Of a stretch of 64,000 nt of DNA, positions 21,558-31,765 are shown one piece after another (positions within the stretch are counted from its first letter, which is position 1; every line of letters starts with the position of its first letter). This DNA is from Ahaetulla prasina (lineage: Eukaryota > Chordata > Lepidosauria > Squamata > Colubridae). The stretch covers positions 131,214,580 through 131,278,579 of the forward strand of contig NC_080542.1 in NCBI RefSeq assembly GCF_028640845.1, written 5' to 3'. Position numbers and translations under genes: made by a program. The notes below the pieces were generated by a model. The model saw only the letters and a list, made by a program, of their open reading frames with translations, did not search any database and was not told where the DNA came from.

Positions 21558-21843
21558 CAGGGGTGTCAAACTCAAGGCCCGCAGGCTGAATCCAGCCCGT
21601 GGGGTGCTTAGACCTGGCTTGCAGAGCTGCTCTGAAACAGTGACCAGCCCATGGTGCTTCTGCTAGCGAAAACAGAGCTCCATTTTCACTGGCAGAAGGT
21701 TGAAGGAGGCTGTCAGCACAAAAAATGAAGCCTTGATGAGTGACATCGAGCTGACTATGCCCACCTTGGTCAGCCCTCCTGGCCCTCCGAGATCAAACAC
21801 AACCCTGATGTGGCCCTCAATGAAATTGAGTTTGACACCCCTG
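21558..21843. mobile_element. hAT-type MITE (CAGGGGTGTC family)
   Basis: Termini CAGGGGTGTCAAACTCAA and TTGAGTTTGACACCCCTG are inverted repeats of 17 of 18 or more bases. GGTTAGAT flanks it at 21550-21557 and 21845-21852, with one extra G on the right. Interior is GC-rich 'gcccgtggggtgcttagacc'. Related to 47951-48292. Confidence 0.85.
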
Positions 21844-22210
21844 GGGTTAGATCTTCCCAGGGGCCTTGAAATTTCCTGAGAGGGCCACCTTAACTGTATG
21901 TGTTATAGTTTGTTCTGGCACATCACAGTCGAATTGCGGGTTCTTGGCCATTCCTCACTTGAAAAGCTTTTTGCCTTAGTTCTGGTATGGCCTAACCTGA
22001 TTCTATTCAAGTGGCTCCATGTTTTTCGAAGCAATTGCATTCCTGGAAGTGGATTTGTTGGATATGTTTGGTCCAACACAGTGTGAGCCCATCTTAATTG
22101 CCATTTTTTTTCATCTAGATTGTAAGACTGTGATATGTTATTCCAAACTGGTTCCATATCTTCATCTAGTTTTAAGCCTGGTGAGAGGTAGAGAGTCTAA
22201 TATTTTATGT

Positions 22211-22561
22211 ACAGGTAGTCTTTGACTTACAACAGTTCATTTTTAGTAACAGTACCCCCCCCATGACTCTTTTTCACATTTACAACCATTGTAGCATCTT
22301 CATGATTACATGATCTAAATTCAAATACTTGGCAACTGACTCATATTTATGACAGTTGCAGTGTCCCAAGGTCATGTGGTCACCTTGTGCAACCCATCCA
22401 ATAAGCAAAGTCAGTGCGAAAACCAGATTCACTTAACAACTGTAACTTTGCAACTGCTGTGATTCACTTAACAATTGTGGCAAGAAAGATCGTACAATGG
22501 GGCAACACACAGCAACAGAAATTTTGGATTCAATTGCAGTTGTAAATATAGGGCTACCTGT
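22211..22561. mobile_element. TA-flanked MITE
   Basis: TA-CAGGTAGTCTTTGACTTAC at the left and GGGCTACCTG-TA at the right give clear TA target duplication. Reverse orientation relative to 1513-1864 judging by the interior blocks. Confidence 0.8.
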
Positions 22562-22674
22562 ATTGGAAGATCTCTAGGAGTTGATGTCATGGTTAGTTTG
22601 TTCCACTCTTGAATTGTCTGTGGTCATTGACTGAGATCAGGAGAGGCAATGTTAGAAAGAGCATAAAGCCATAG

Positions 22675-22995
22675 AATAGAATAGAATAGAATAGAATAGA
22701 ATAGAATAGAATAGAATAGAATAGAATAGAATTTTTTATTGGCCAAGTGTGATTGGACACACAAGGAATTTGTCTTGGTGCATATGCTCTCAGTGTACAT
22801 AAAAGAAAAGAGACGTTCATCAAGGTACAACATTTACAACACAATTGATGGTCAATATATCAATATAAATCATAAGGATTGCCAGCAACAAAGTTACAGT
22901 CATACAGTCATAAGTGGAAAGAGATTGGTGATGGGAACGATGAGAAGATTAATAGTAGTGCAGATTTAGTAAATCATTTGACAGTGTTGAGAGCA
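22675..22995 (-). mobile_element. CR1/L3-type LINE 3' end with (ATAGA)n tail
   Basis: (ATAGA)n at 22675-22732 is the tail, followed by the antisense 3' region ('ttggccaagtgtgattgg', 'tgcatatgctctcagtg', 'aaatcataaggattgcca'). Confidence 0.85.
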
Positions 22996-22999
22996 GAGC

Positions 23000-24629
23000 T
23001 ATAGGAGTAGACTCTTCTTTGTTTACCACCTGTTCTGTGGGAAGAATTCTGGGCATTTCTTTGTTTTCAAAATATTTATTGCATTGCTGTTTGCAATTGT
23101 TTATATTTCTTTGAAGGCTGTTTTGAGAAGAATCTCAAAAAGAAATATAATAATCATTAAGTAAAAATAAAACATCTGGCTGGAATTCTGACGGCTAGTG
23201 TACAAATTCCACTCAGGAGTAGCATTGTTCTGAAACCAGAATTCTTTTTATTGGGACTTGCGGCAATGAATTAGAAAATATTTATTGATTGTGTATATGA
23301 TAATTCCAGCAAGATTACTGTATGCAGAATGATGGAAGAATGCTGCAATTCCCACAGTGAAGGAATGGACAGAAGATGGAATGGCAAAACTGACCTGTTT
23401 GGTCAGTGAAAAAACAAAAACTTTCCTGAAAGACTGGAAATCTTATATAGATGTGTAGTTGAAAAAAATGGAAATGACATGATGATTTATGGATTTAAAG
23501 ATTAGAAAAGACATGGATTAATTGAGGGCTGAAAGGATTTACATTATATCTAAGAAGAGGAATAATATGATTGTAATTGTCTGTTGAAAAGACAACCAGA
23601 AGTTTCCTTCCTTCCTCCCTCCCTCCCTCCCTCCCTCCCTCCCTCCCTCTTTTATTCTGTGAAAAAAAATCTGAATAAATATAAATAATAAAAAAGAAGT
23701 AGCATTGCTTTGTAATGGTTGTGCTATCACACTTTTTCCTAGTTCATTGAATACTTAACTAAGTAGCATGACCCACCAAATCCTAAACTAACAGTATGGA
23801 TTGGGTTCATATCACATGCAAGATTATTCTTTCAGTTGTGTGAACATAGCTTTGGGGAGAAGGACCCCACCCCCACTCCCAAGTCATATAAGGGAGACTA
23901 GCATTTTGTAGAGAATGGGTTTACAGTGGGAAATGTGTGTGAATATGAACAACAGCTACTTGTGTATCCAAGCAGCTGAATTCTTTCCAATCATCTATGA
24001 ATATGTTAGCACCTCTCCTGGTACACTCAGTGGAGTTTGCTACATTGAGGTATTGCTGGCAGGAGCCATTACTCCTCTTGCCCCACCGTTCAAGTACCAA
24101 TTTCTGGAAGGCTCAGGCTTCTGCTCCAGTGTGATTAAACTGCTGTGTTTCTCCTCTGAACTCTGAGGAAAAAGTAGCAACCACCTTACTTTCCCTTAAA
24201 TTGAGAATTAGGTCTACGAAAGAGCCCTGGGCTTTGAAAAAAATAGTGCCAATTCTAGCCAATTATTTTTCCCCAAGAGGTTACAACGAGTTAATCTGAA
24301 GTCCACAGCAACCCAGGGGGGCCCTTTCAAGTATCCCTAGGGAGAGAGAGGTAAACTTGATTTCTCCAGCAGTAATTTAAGCTACTCTGAGTTCCTGCAA
24401 AAGTTGGATTCTTCCATAGCAGCAGCTCCAGAAGGGGGACCACTAACACCAACGTACCCTTAAATTCCTCTTGGTGCAGTTGCATGTGTCTGAGATCAGA
24501 CTCAATTAAAACCTGATCGACAGTTCTGCGTTAACTCACTTCATTCCCCTGTCACTCCATGCCATCTAGCAGCATTTATTTTTTATTTTTTGCTTGGCAA
24601 GGAAACTAGTAATGGAGTTTGTGCCCTCT
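23000..24629. other. Mostly unique sequence with one (CCCT)n tract
   Basis: A (TCCC)n tract occupies about 23608-23650. I see no gene. The open frame at 23915-24166 has no recognisable features. Confidence 0.5.
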
Positions 24630-24658
24630 TTCTCTTTCTCTCTCTCTCTCTCTCTCTC
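24630..24658. repeat. (CT)n microsatellite
   Basis: Short CT array after a CTTT block. Confidence 0.85.
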
Positions 24659-25274
24659 CTTTGCATTTCTAAGACATTATAAGAATCAGCTGGAATAGAA
24701 TGCATTCATTACCATTAACAGCAGGTTTTAAAATGACCTCAAGAAAAATCCCAGGACTGACCATAATTCTAGCAGCCAAACCAGCCCAGATAGAGCAGAG
24801 ATAGAAAAACAAGCAAGGGAGTAAAGAACAGCTTGGACTGATGTACTACTAATGAGTTTTAATTGTTAGGGAAAATTTTTTAGATAATCTTTAAAATGAA
24901 CCAATATGTTAGGCCACTGTTATAGTAGGGATACCGAGAGAGAGTTCAGGCAGTGTTTTTAATATGTTTATGGTTAATATTAATTTTAAGATGTTGGTGA
25001 TACATTGTTTCAATGCATGGTTCAGTGCATTGTGGAAATAAAAGAAAATAAAGAAATTAAGAAAGGTTATAGAAGAGGAAAAGGAGATGCAACCTTATAT
25101 AGCAACTGTAGTAGCTAGATTCTTCTGGAGAACAAAAACATTAGGAAAAAATGGATAATTTAATGAGAAATAGCAATCCAAGTATTTCATTTAATCTACA
25201 TGTTCCAATATTTCAGAGGAGGGGAACAACCTATTTCCCAAAGCACCAGAAGGCAAGAAACAATGGATGGTAAC

Positions 25275-25411
25275 CAGTGGTGGGATTCAAGTAATTGAAC
25301 AACCGGTTCTCTGCTCTAATGATTTCTTCCAACAACCAGTTTTCCAAAGTGCTCAGAAAGTTAACAACCGGTTCTCCCAAAGTGGTGCGAACTGGCTGAA
25401 TCCCACCACTG
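25275..25411. mobile_element. 137-bp hAT MITE
   Basis: Termini CAGTGGTGGGATTCAAG and CTGAATCCCACCACTG. Perfect 8-bp target duplication ATGGTAAC at 25267-25274 and 25412-25419. Same length as, and inverted relative to, 34284-34420. Confidence 0.9.
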
Positions 25412-25628
25412 ATGGTAACTAATCAAGAAGAGAAGCAACCTAGAACTAAGGAGACATTTCCTAACAATGAGAACAATTAACCACTGGAATGGCTTGCCTT
25501 CAGAAGTTGTGGGTGCTCCGTCACTGGAGGCTTTTAAGAAGAGATTGGACAGCCACTTGTCTGGAATGGCATTGGATCTCCTGCTTGAGCAGAGGTTGGA
25601 GTAGAAGACCTCCATGGTCCCTTCCAAC

Positions 25629-25898
25629 CAGTGGTGGGATTTTTTTACTACCGGTTCTGTGGGCGTGGCTTGGTGGGCGTGGCAGGGTAAGGATACTGTA
25701 AAATCTCCATTTCCACCGCAATCCAGGGAAGGTTACTACAGAATCCCCATTTCCTCCCAATCAGCTGGGACTCGGGGGGGCACAGAATAGATGGGGGTGG
25801 GGCCAGTCAGAGGTAGTATTTACCGGTTCTCCAAACTACTCAAAATTTCTGCTACCGGTTCTCCAGAACTGGTCAGAACCTGCTGAAACCCACCTCTG
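25629..25898. mobile_element. hAT MITE, 270 bp ('ACCGGTTCT' family)
   Basis: Termini CAGTGGTGGG and CCCACCTCTG. Perfect target duplication CTTCCAAC at 25621-25628 and 25899-25906. The interior has 'accggttct' repeats and 'gtgggcgtggc' shared with 26371-26633 and 54313-54622. Confidence 0.9.
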
Positions 25899-25927
25899 CT
25901 TCCAACTCTATTATTGTGTTCCATTCC

Positions 25928-25931
25928 ATCT

Positions 25932-25963
<32 letters not shown>

Positions 25964-26217
25964 TTTACATTTATATCCCGCCCTTCTCCAAAGACTCAGG
26001 GCGGCTTACACTATGTTAGCAATAGTCTTCATTCTATTTGTATATTTATATACAAAGTGAACTTATTGCCCCCAACAATTTGGGTCCTCATTTTACCTAC
26101 CTTATAAAGGATGGAAGGCTGAGTCAACCTTGGGCCTGGTGGGACTAGAACCTGCAGTAATTGCAGGCAGCTGCTGTTAATAACAGACTGCATTAGCAGC
26201 CTGAGCCACAGAGGCCC
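25928..26217 (-). mobile_element. tRNA-derived SINE with L2-like 3' end
   Basis: Minus strand. A (TTTA)n tail at 25928-25962 is followed by 'cccgcccttctcc...gggcgg', the L2-type 3' end. The tRNA-like head ends at 26217 ('gcctgagccacagaggccc', reverse complement of the A-box part). Sense relative at 45327-45612. Confidence 0.85.
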
Positions 26218-26370
26218 ATTATACTGACAGCCTGCTTTATTTTTGAATCTTTAGACTAAACTCACATAAGCATTTCTTCAAATGGACAGATCATTGGGCT
26301 GTATAAAGAGACTGACTGCCTTAAGTCATGCCTTACCATCAGTCAGGTTCCAAATAGGCTTGCTTTGGGG

Positions 26371-26633
26371 CAGGGGTGAAATCCCAAATTTTACTACTGA
26401 TTCTGTGGGCGTGGCTTGGTGGGCATGGCAGGGGAAGGATACTGAAAAATCCCCATTTCCTCCCCACTCCAGGGGAAGGATATTGCAAAATCTCCATTCC
26501 CACCCGACTCTGGGGCAAGCCAGAGGTGGTATTTGCCAGTTCTCAGAACTACTCAAAATTTCTACTACCAGTTCTCCGAACTGCTCATATTTTCTGCTAC
26601 CGGTTCTCCAGAACCTGCTGTATTTCACCCCTG
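26371..26633. mobile_element. hAT MITE, 263 bp
   Basis: Starts CAGGGGTGAAAT and ends ATTTCACCCCTG, a perfect 12-bp inverted repeat. Flanks CTTTGGGG (26363-26370) and CTTTGGTG (26634-26641) are 8-bp duplications with one mismatch. Confidence 0.9.
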
Positions 26634-26674
26634 CTTTGGTGGTGCCACCAGGATCTTATTCCAACAGGCTAGTA

Positions 26675-26808
26675 CAGGGCTGTCAAACTCGTGGCTCGCG
26701 GGCCAAATGTATCATGCGCTGGCCACAACCACGCCTGGTTTAGCAAAGGGAAAAAAAGATGCGACATGTCACATGATGCCACCAAACGACTCGGGTTTGA
26801 CACCCCTG
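26675..26808. mobile_element. hAT MITE, 134 bp
   Basis: CAGGGCTGTCAAACTC to GGGTTTGACACCCCTG, with perfect 8-bp duplication GGCTAGTA at 26667-26674 and 26809-26816. Confidence 0.9.
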
Positions 26809-27187
26809 GGCTAGTAGTTGGTCTGAAAGAGCAGTAGAGATGAAGTACTCAGCACCAGGAAAGGATGAGTGCCAAAAATCAGGACAGCCTAGGCCAGTTG
26901 ATTAGATAGAAAGGTCAGCTTTAAAGAACCTATTATAGCAATGATAAACCTATCACATGCGGGTTAAAGGTGGCACACAATGACATCTGGGGGTGACATA
27001 CCAGCCAACTAACAAAACCATTCTTGAGGGTGCTTCCCAAATTCCTGCAAATTCCTGCACAATTTTGGAGGCTGCAGAGGCCAAGTGAGAACCTTGGGGT
27101 ATGCTGTCAGCCATTCTCTGGATCCTCTGAAAATGAGTTTGTTTTATTTATATTTCATTTTTGTAATTATTTGATGTTTGTTTATAT

Positions 27188-27268
27188 CAGGGGTCCCTAA
27201 ACTTGGCAGCTTTAAGACTTGTGGACTTCAACTCTAAGAATTCTCCAGCCAACTATTGAAGACCTCTG
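27188..27268. mobile_element. Short palindromic hAT MITE, 81 bp
   Basis: CAGGGGTCCCTAAACTTGG to GAAGACCTCTG with target duplication GTTTATAT at 27180-27187 and 27269-27276. Internally deleted relative to 33768-33897. Confidence 0.85.
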
Positions 27269-27702
27269 GTTTATATAATACATAGCTCTACACGTAACTG
27301 GACTGTAATTTTTAAATAAATGAATATATAAAGCATTATTTTATATATTTTTCTGAATTTTTGACATGCTGAACTCAAAAGATTCACTATCTTTGGTCTA
27401 ACAGATTTGGAAAACCTGTGGGAGCAGCTGACAGAAAGTTCTGACAGGCTGGCATAGAGGTAAAATAATGTAATATTAAGAAAAATAATGTGCCAAGTTT
27501 AATTGTTGGAGGCTTAAGGCTCGATTATTTCCTATGTTGCTGGCCCTTTGCGAATGATCTTGCTTGATATTCTTGCCTCAGAAATCAGTAGGGCATCCTG
27601 GTGAGAGACCATTCCTTCTGCCATAAGATACTGGAGGTGAGCTTCAGAATTGTGTTCAAGTAGAGCAATGTATAAACAATGTAAATGCAGACATATGTAT
27701 GA

Positions 27703-27734
<32 letters not shown>

Positions 27735-27735
<1 letters not shown>

Positions 27736-28068
27736 ATATAGTGGTTCAGTGGCTAAGACACTGAGCTTGTTGATCTAAAGGTCGGCAGTTCAGTGGTTCA
27801 AATCCCACCCCGCAGCAGGGTGAGTTCCCGTTACTTGTCCCTAGCAGTTTGAAAGCACATAAAAAAATGCAAGTAGAAAAATAGGGACCACCTTCGGTGG
27901 GAAGGTAACAGCGTTCCGTGTGCCTTTGGCGTTGAGTCATGCCGGCCACATAACTACAGAGATGTCTTCAGACAGCGCTGGTTCTTCGGCTTTGAAACAG
28001 AGATGAGCACCACCTCCTAGAGCTGGGAATGACTAGCACATATGTAAGAGGGGAACCTTTACCTTTTT
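27735..28068 (+). mobile_element. Sauria-type SINE
   Basis: Sense copy with B box GGTTCAAATCC at 27795-27805, the 'cctttggcgttgagtcatgc' body and an ACCTTTACCTTTTT end that leads into (TATG)n. Confidence 0.85.
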
Positions 28069-28115
28069 ATGTATGTATGTATGTATGTATTTATGTATGT
28101 ATGTATGTATGTATG

Positions 28116-28204
<89 letters not shown>
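28069..28204. repeat. (TATG)n-(TA)n array
   Basis: About 50 bp of TATG units then about 84 bp of pure TA. Tyr/Ile-rich ORFs across it on both strands, including a 247-codon minus-strand frame, are artefacts. Confidence 0.95.
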
Positions 28205-28207
<3 letters not shown>

Positions 28208-29102
28208 TTCTGAGGTTTTCACGGTGTTTGCTCCCAGAAGCACGGTTGAAGCCTGAAGATGACGAATGAAATCCCATGCACCGCCTGCCCCACCACATAC
28301 ATTGGACAAACCAACAGAAGAATAAGTGCACGATTAAAGAACACAAGAACTCATTCAAAAAGAGGAACCAACTTCTTCCCTGGTCCAACACTTTAAAGTC
28401 ACAGGACACGATATTGACTTTAAAAAGACCAGAACTATCGCCAAAACTGAACACTTTAACAACAGAATAATCAGAGAAGCCATTCAGATAGAAAAAAGCC
28501 CACACAGCATGAACAAACGAGATGACATCTCCGCCTACCAGCCATTTGAAACCTGCCCTTATTGACAAACGAGTCCCTAACACGAGGAATGACACCAGAC
28601 CCACACTCACAAGGTCCACAAGGATGTCACCACCGACATCCACCCAGAAAGCAGACCCAAACCCACACTGATCATGAAGCATGACCAAGGACCAGAAGCC
28701 AGACCGCAGGTGCAACATTAGCCATTTCAAACCCCTCCAATCCATTAATGCAGCAGACTGACACCCACTATGAAGATGTAGCACGACCACAAAGCCAAAC
28801 AACAGCTATGCAGCTCACCAGCTCAAATCCCCCTGCAGCACAGACTAGACTGAGCACAACCAAGCCCCCACCAACACAGGACACACCCCCATCCAATCAG
28901 AGCACAGAAAACCCCATCCAATCAGAGCACAGCCAAGCTCCCACCCAATCAGTTCAAACCCCACTAGCAGTTAAAAGGAAGAAACAGCTGCGATCACACA
29001 TTGCTCCCAGAAGCACGGTTGAAGCCTGAAGATGACGAATGAGACTAAACGTCACCAAGACACTTCCAATTTTACACGGAGAAAACCCGAACAACCAAAG
29101 AC
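28205..29102 (+). mobile_element. PLE fragment, copy 3
   Basis: Terminal-repeat start ('gttttctgaggttttcacgg'), a fused GIY-YIG region, and a tail with CCAATCAG at 28893, 28918 and 28945. The second terminal repeat has lost part of the motif stem (near 29041). Missing relative to copies 1 and 2 are the inverted arm and the pre-endonuclease linker. Confidence 0.8.
28259..28567 (+). pseudogene. GIY-YIG endonuclease, frameshifted (copy 3)
   Basis: Same ATG start inside the terminal repeat as copy 4. Single-base deletions near 28332 and 28360 and later changes break the frame. It is otherwise very close to copy 4. Confidence 0.8.
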
Positions 29103-29116
29103 CTATATATATATAT

Positions 29117-29151
<35 letters not shown>

Positions 29152-29152
<1 letters not shown>

Positions 29153-29485
29153 ATATAGTGGTTCAGTGGCTAAGACACTGAGCTTGTTGATCTAAAGGTC
29201 GGCAGTTCAGTGGTTCAAATCCCACCCCGCAGCAGGGTGAGTTCCCGTTACTTGTCCCTAGCAGTTTGAAAGCACATAAAAAAATGCAAGTAGAAAAATA
29301 GGGAACACCTTCGGTGGGAAGGTAACAGCGTTCCGTGTGCCTTTGGCATTGAGTCATGCCGGCCACATAACTACAGAGATGTCTTCAGACAGCGCTGGTT
29401 CTTCGGCTTTGAAACAGAGATGAGCACCACCTCCTAGAGCTGGGAATGACTAGCACATATGTAAGAGGGGAACCTTTACCTTTTT
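29152..29485 (+). mobile_element. Sauria-type SINE, duplicated copy
   Basis: Nearly identical to 27735-28068. Noted differences include 'gggaMcacc' and 'tttggYattga'. It arose by segmental duplication, not by a new insertion. Confidence 0.85.
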
Positions 29486-29532
29486 ATGTATGTATGTATG
29501 TATGTGTGTGTGTATGTATGTATGTATGTATG

Positions 29533-29619
<87 letters not shown>

Positions 29620-29625
29620 GTGTTT
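29486..29625. repeat. (TATG)n-(TA)n array, second copy
   Basis: TATG/TGTG units followed by about 85 bp of TA. Confidence 0.95.
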
Positions 29626-29678
29626 TCTGAGGTTTTCACGGGTGTTTGCTCCCAGAAGCACGAAGCTGAAGCCTGAAG

Positions 29679-30110
29679 ATGACGAATGAAATCCCATGCA
29701 CCGCCTGCCCCACCACATACATTGGACAAACCAACAGAAGAATAAGTGCACGCATTAAAGAACACAAGAACTCATTCAAAAAAGAGGAACCAACTTCTTC
29801 CCTGGTCCAACACTTTAAAGTCACAGGACATGATATTGACTTTAAAAAGACCAGAACTATCGCCAAAACTGAACACTTTAACAACAGAATAATCAGAGAA
29901 GCCATTGAGATAGAAAAACGCCCACACAGCATGAACAAACGAGATGACATCTCCCGCCTACCAGCCATTTGGAAACCTGCCCTTACTGACAAACGAGTCC
30001 CTAACACGAGGAATGACACCAGACCCACACTCACAAGGTCCACACAGGATGTCACCACCGCACATCCACCCAGAAAGCAGACCCAAACCCACACTGATCA
30101 TGAAGCATGA
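29679..30110 (+). CDS. Penelope-like GIY-YIG endonuclease-only ORF (copy 4)
   Basis: A 143-codon intact frame, the best preserved of the four copies. The first three residues (MTN) come from the terminal repeat, which is joined in frame to the GIY-YIG domain by a short ATGA overlap. The domain follows: [18 protein letters not shown] (residues about 4-21), [16 protein letters not shown], and the R-x-x-R-E-A-I-E-I-E block near residue 75. It then reads through [11 protein letters not shown] into a basic, Thr-rich C-terminus. A full PLE protein has a reverse transcriptase of several hundred residues upstream, so this encodes no RT and could move only in trans, if at all. It may simply be a deletion remnant. 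Confidence 0.7.
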   Translation: MTNEIPCTACPTTYIGQTNRRISARIKEHKNSFKKEEPTSSLVQHFKVTGHDIDFKKTRTIAKTEHFNNRIIREAIEIEKRPHSMNKRDDISRLPAIWKPALTDKRVPNTRNDTRPTLTRSTQDVTTAHPPRKQTQTHTDHEA

Positions 30111-30540
30111 CCAAGGACCAGAAGCCAGACCGCAGCTGCAACATTAGCCATTTCAAACCCCTCCAATCCATTAATGCAGCAGACTGACACCCACTATGAA
30201 GATGTAGCACGACCACAAAGCCAAACAACAGCTATGCAGCTCACCAGCTCAAATCCCCCTGCAGCACAGACTAGACTGAGCACAACCAAGCCCCCACCAA
30301 CACAGGACACACCCCCATCCAATCAGAGCACAGAAAACCCCATCCAATCAGAGCACAGCCAAGCTCCCACCCAATCAGTTCAAACCCCACTAGCAGTTAA
30401 AAGGAAGAAACAGCTGCGATCACACATTGCTCCCAGAAGCACGGTTGAAGCCTGAAGATGACGAATGAGACTTCGAAACGTCACCAAGACACTTCCAATT
30501 TTACACGGGAGAAAACCCGAACAACCAAAGACCTATATAT
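30111..30540 (+). mobile_element. PLE tail, copy 4
   Basis: CCAATCAG words at 30319, 30344 and 30371, then the terminal repeat. Its hammerhead-like motif lacks three bases in the stem ('gacttcgaaacgtc'). Confidence 0.75.
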
Positions 30541-30548
30541 ATATATAT

Positions 30549-30620
30549 TGTGTGTGTGTGTGTGTGTGTGTGTATGTATATATATGCATGTATATTTGTG
30601 TGTGTGTGTGTGTGTGTATA
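30549..30620. repeat. (TG)n microsatellites
   Basis: Two TG blocks separated by TATATGCATG sequence, at the outer end of the duplicated PLE block. Confidence 0.9.
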
Positions 30621-30756
30621 GAGATAGAGAGAGGTAGATAAATAGATTAGAGACAGAGATATTTTATTTTATTTATTTATTTTGTCAAACACAACAATAT
30701 ATATAAGTATAAGCATGAAATAACTACATAAAATGAATACAACCAAAGGGATAGAT

Positions 30757-30811
30757 AGGTAGAAGATAGATAGATATAGATAGATGAGATGAGATAGGAG
30801 AGAGAGAGAGG

Positions 30812-30851
<40 letters not shown>
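30757..30851. repeat. GATA (Bkm-type) repeat array
   Basis: Imperfect GATA/GAGAT units and then a run of about nine perfect GATA units (about 30813-30851). GATA repeats were first described in snakes (banded krait minor satellite) and are abundant on many snake W chromosomes, but short arrays also occur on autosomes. Confidence 0.85.
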
Positions 30852-30962
30852 TTTGAAAGACTGCGATATGACTAGAGAAAATAAATTGGGACATCCATAC
30901 ATTGGGTGGGAAACTAATAGAGCCATTAATTTTGACAAGAGGTCCCAGTTTGTGAATGCTGA

Positions 30963-31330
30963 TATAGCTAGTCCTCAACCTATGGGCACAATTGAGCCCA
31001 GAATTTATGCTGCTAAGTAAGATATTGTTTAAGTGAGTTTTGCTCCATTTTATGACTTTCCTTGCCACAGTTCTTAAGTGAATTGCTGCAGTTGTCAAAT
31101 TAATAAACCCACTTGCGAGGTGAATCTAGTTTTCCCATTAACTTTGCCTGTCAGAAGGTCACAAAAAGGTGATCACATGACCTTGGGATACTGCAACCGT
31201 CATAAATACACACCAATTGCAATGTGTCCAAATTTGGATTTCATGACCTTGGGGATGCTTTTTATGATTGAATGGTGAAAACAGTCATAAGTCACTTTTT
31301 TCAATTCTGTTGTAACTTTTAACAGTCTTT
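30963..31330. mobile_element. TA-flanked MITE
   Basis: 'gctagtcctcaacctatg' to 'gttgtaacttttaacagtc', with 'gtgatcacatgaccttggg' inside. The right end is overrun by the (ATAGA)n tail of the next element. Confidence 0.7.
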
Positions 31331-31334
31331 TGAG

Positions 31335-31765
31335 TTGAATAGAATAGAATAGAATAGAATAGAATAGAATAGAATAGAATAGAATAGAATAGAATAGAAT
31401 AGAATTTTATTGGCCAAGTGTGATTGGACACACAAGGAAATTGTCTTGGTGCATATGCTCTCAGTGTACATAAAAGAAAAGATACGTTCATCAAGGTACA
31501 ACATTTACAACACAATTGATGGTCAATATATCAATATAAATCATAAGGATTGCCAGCAACAAGTTATAGTCATACAGTCATAAGTGGAAAGAGTCATAAG
31601 TGGAAAGAGATTAGTGATGGGAACTATGAAACGATTAATAGTAGTGCAGATTCAGTAAATAGTCTGACAGTGTTGAGGGAATTATTTGTTTAGCAGAGTG
31701 ATGGCCTTTGGGAAAAAACTGTTCTTGCGTCTAGTTGTTCTGGTGTGCAGTGCTCTATAGTGTCG
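31335..31765 (-). mobile_element. CR1/L3-type LINE 3' end with (ATAGA)n tail
   Basis: Tail array at 31335-31405, then the antisense 3' region up to 'gttctggtgtgcagtgctc'. Longer than the 22.7 kb copy. Confidence 0.85.

Larger units (their letters stand above)
25200..25927 (+). mobile_element. CR1 LINE 3' region with two hAT insertions
   Basis: Sense CR1 C-terminal coding remnant including LPSEVVGAPSLEAFKKRLDSHL, followed by the 3' region ending 'tccaactctattattgtg'. hAT elements at 25275-25411 and 25629-25898 interrupt it. Removing each with one target-site copy restores a continuous CR1. Confidence 0.85.
27703..29118. repeat. Tandem duplication unit 1 (about 1.42 kb) with SINE and PLE
   Basis: Direct repeat with 29119-30548. 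Each unit contains (GT)n, a Sauria SINE, (TATG)n, (TA)n and a PLE fragment. A third (TG)n tract begins at 30549. The joints lie in the (TG)n tracts, so unequal recombination between microsatellites is the simplest origin. Confidence 0.9.
29119..30548. repeat. Tandem duplication unit 2 (about 1.43 kb)
   Basis: Second copy of 27703-29118 with the better-preserved PLE ORF. (TG)n occupies 29119-29147. Confidence 0.9.

Noticed and set aside
26282..26814. Overlapping ORFs of 93-153 codons
   Set aside because: They span two hAT MITEs and their flanks. The coding look comes from transposon sequence.
27735..28068. A genuine tRNA gene
   Set aside because: A and B boxes are present but the sequence is the head of a SINE, with the body and ACCTTT tail following.
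28059..28802. 247-codon minus-strand ORF
   Set aside because: It runs antisense through the PLE endonuclease region and then through (TA)n/(TATG)n as Tyr-Ile repeats. No family features.
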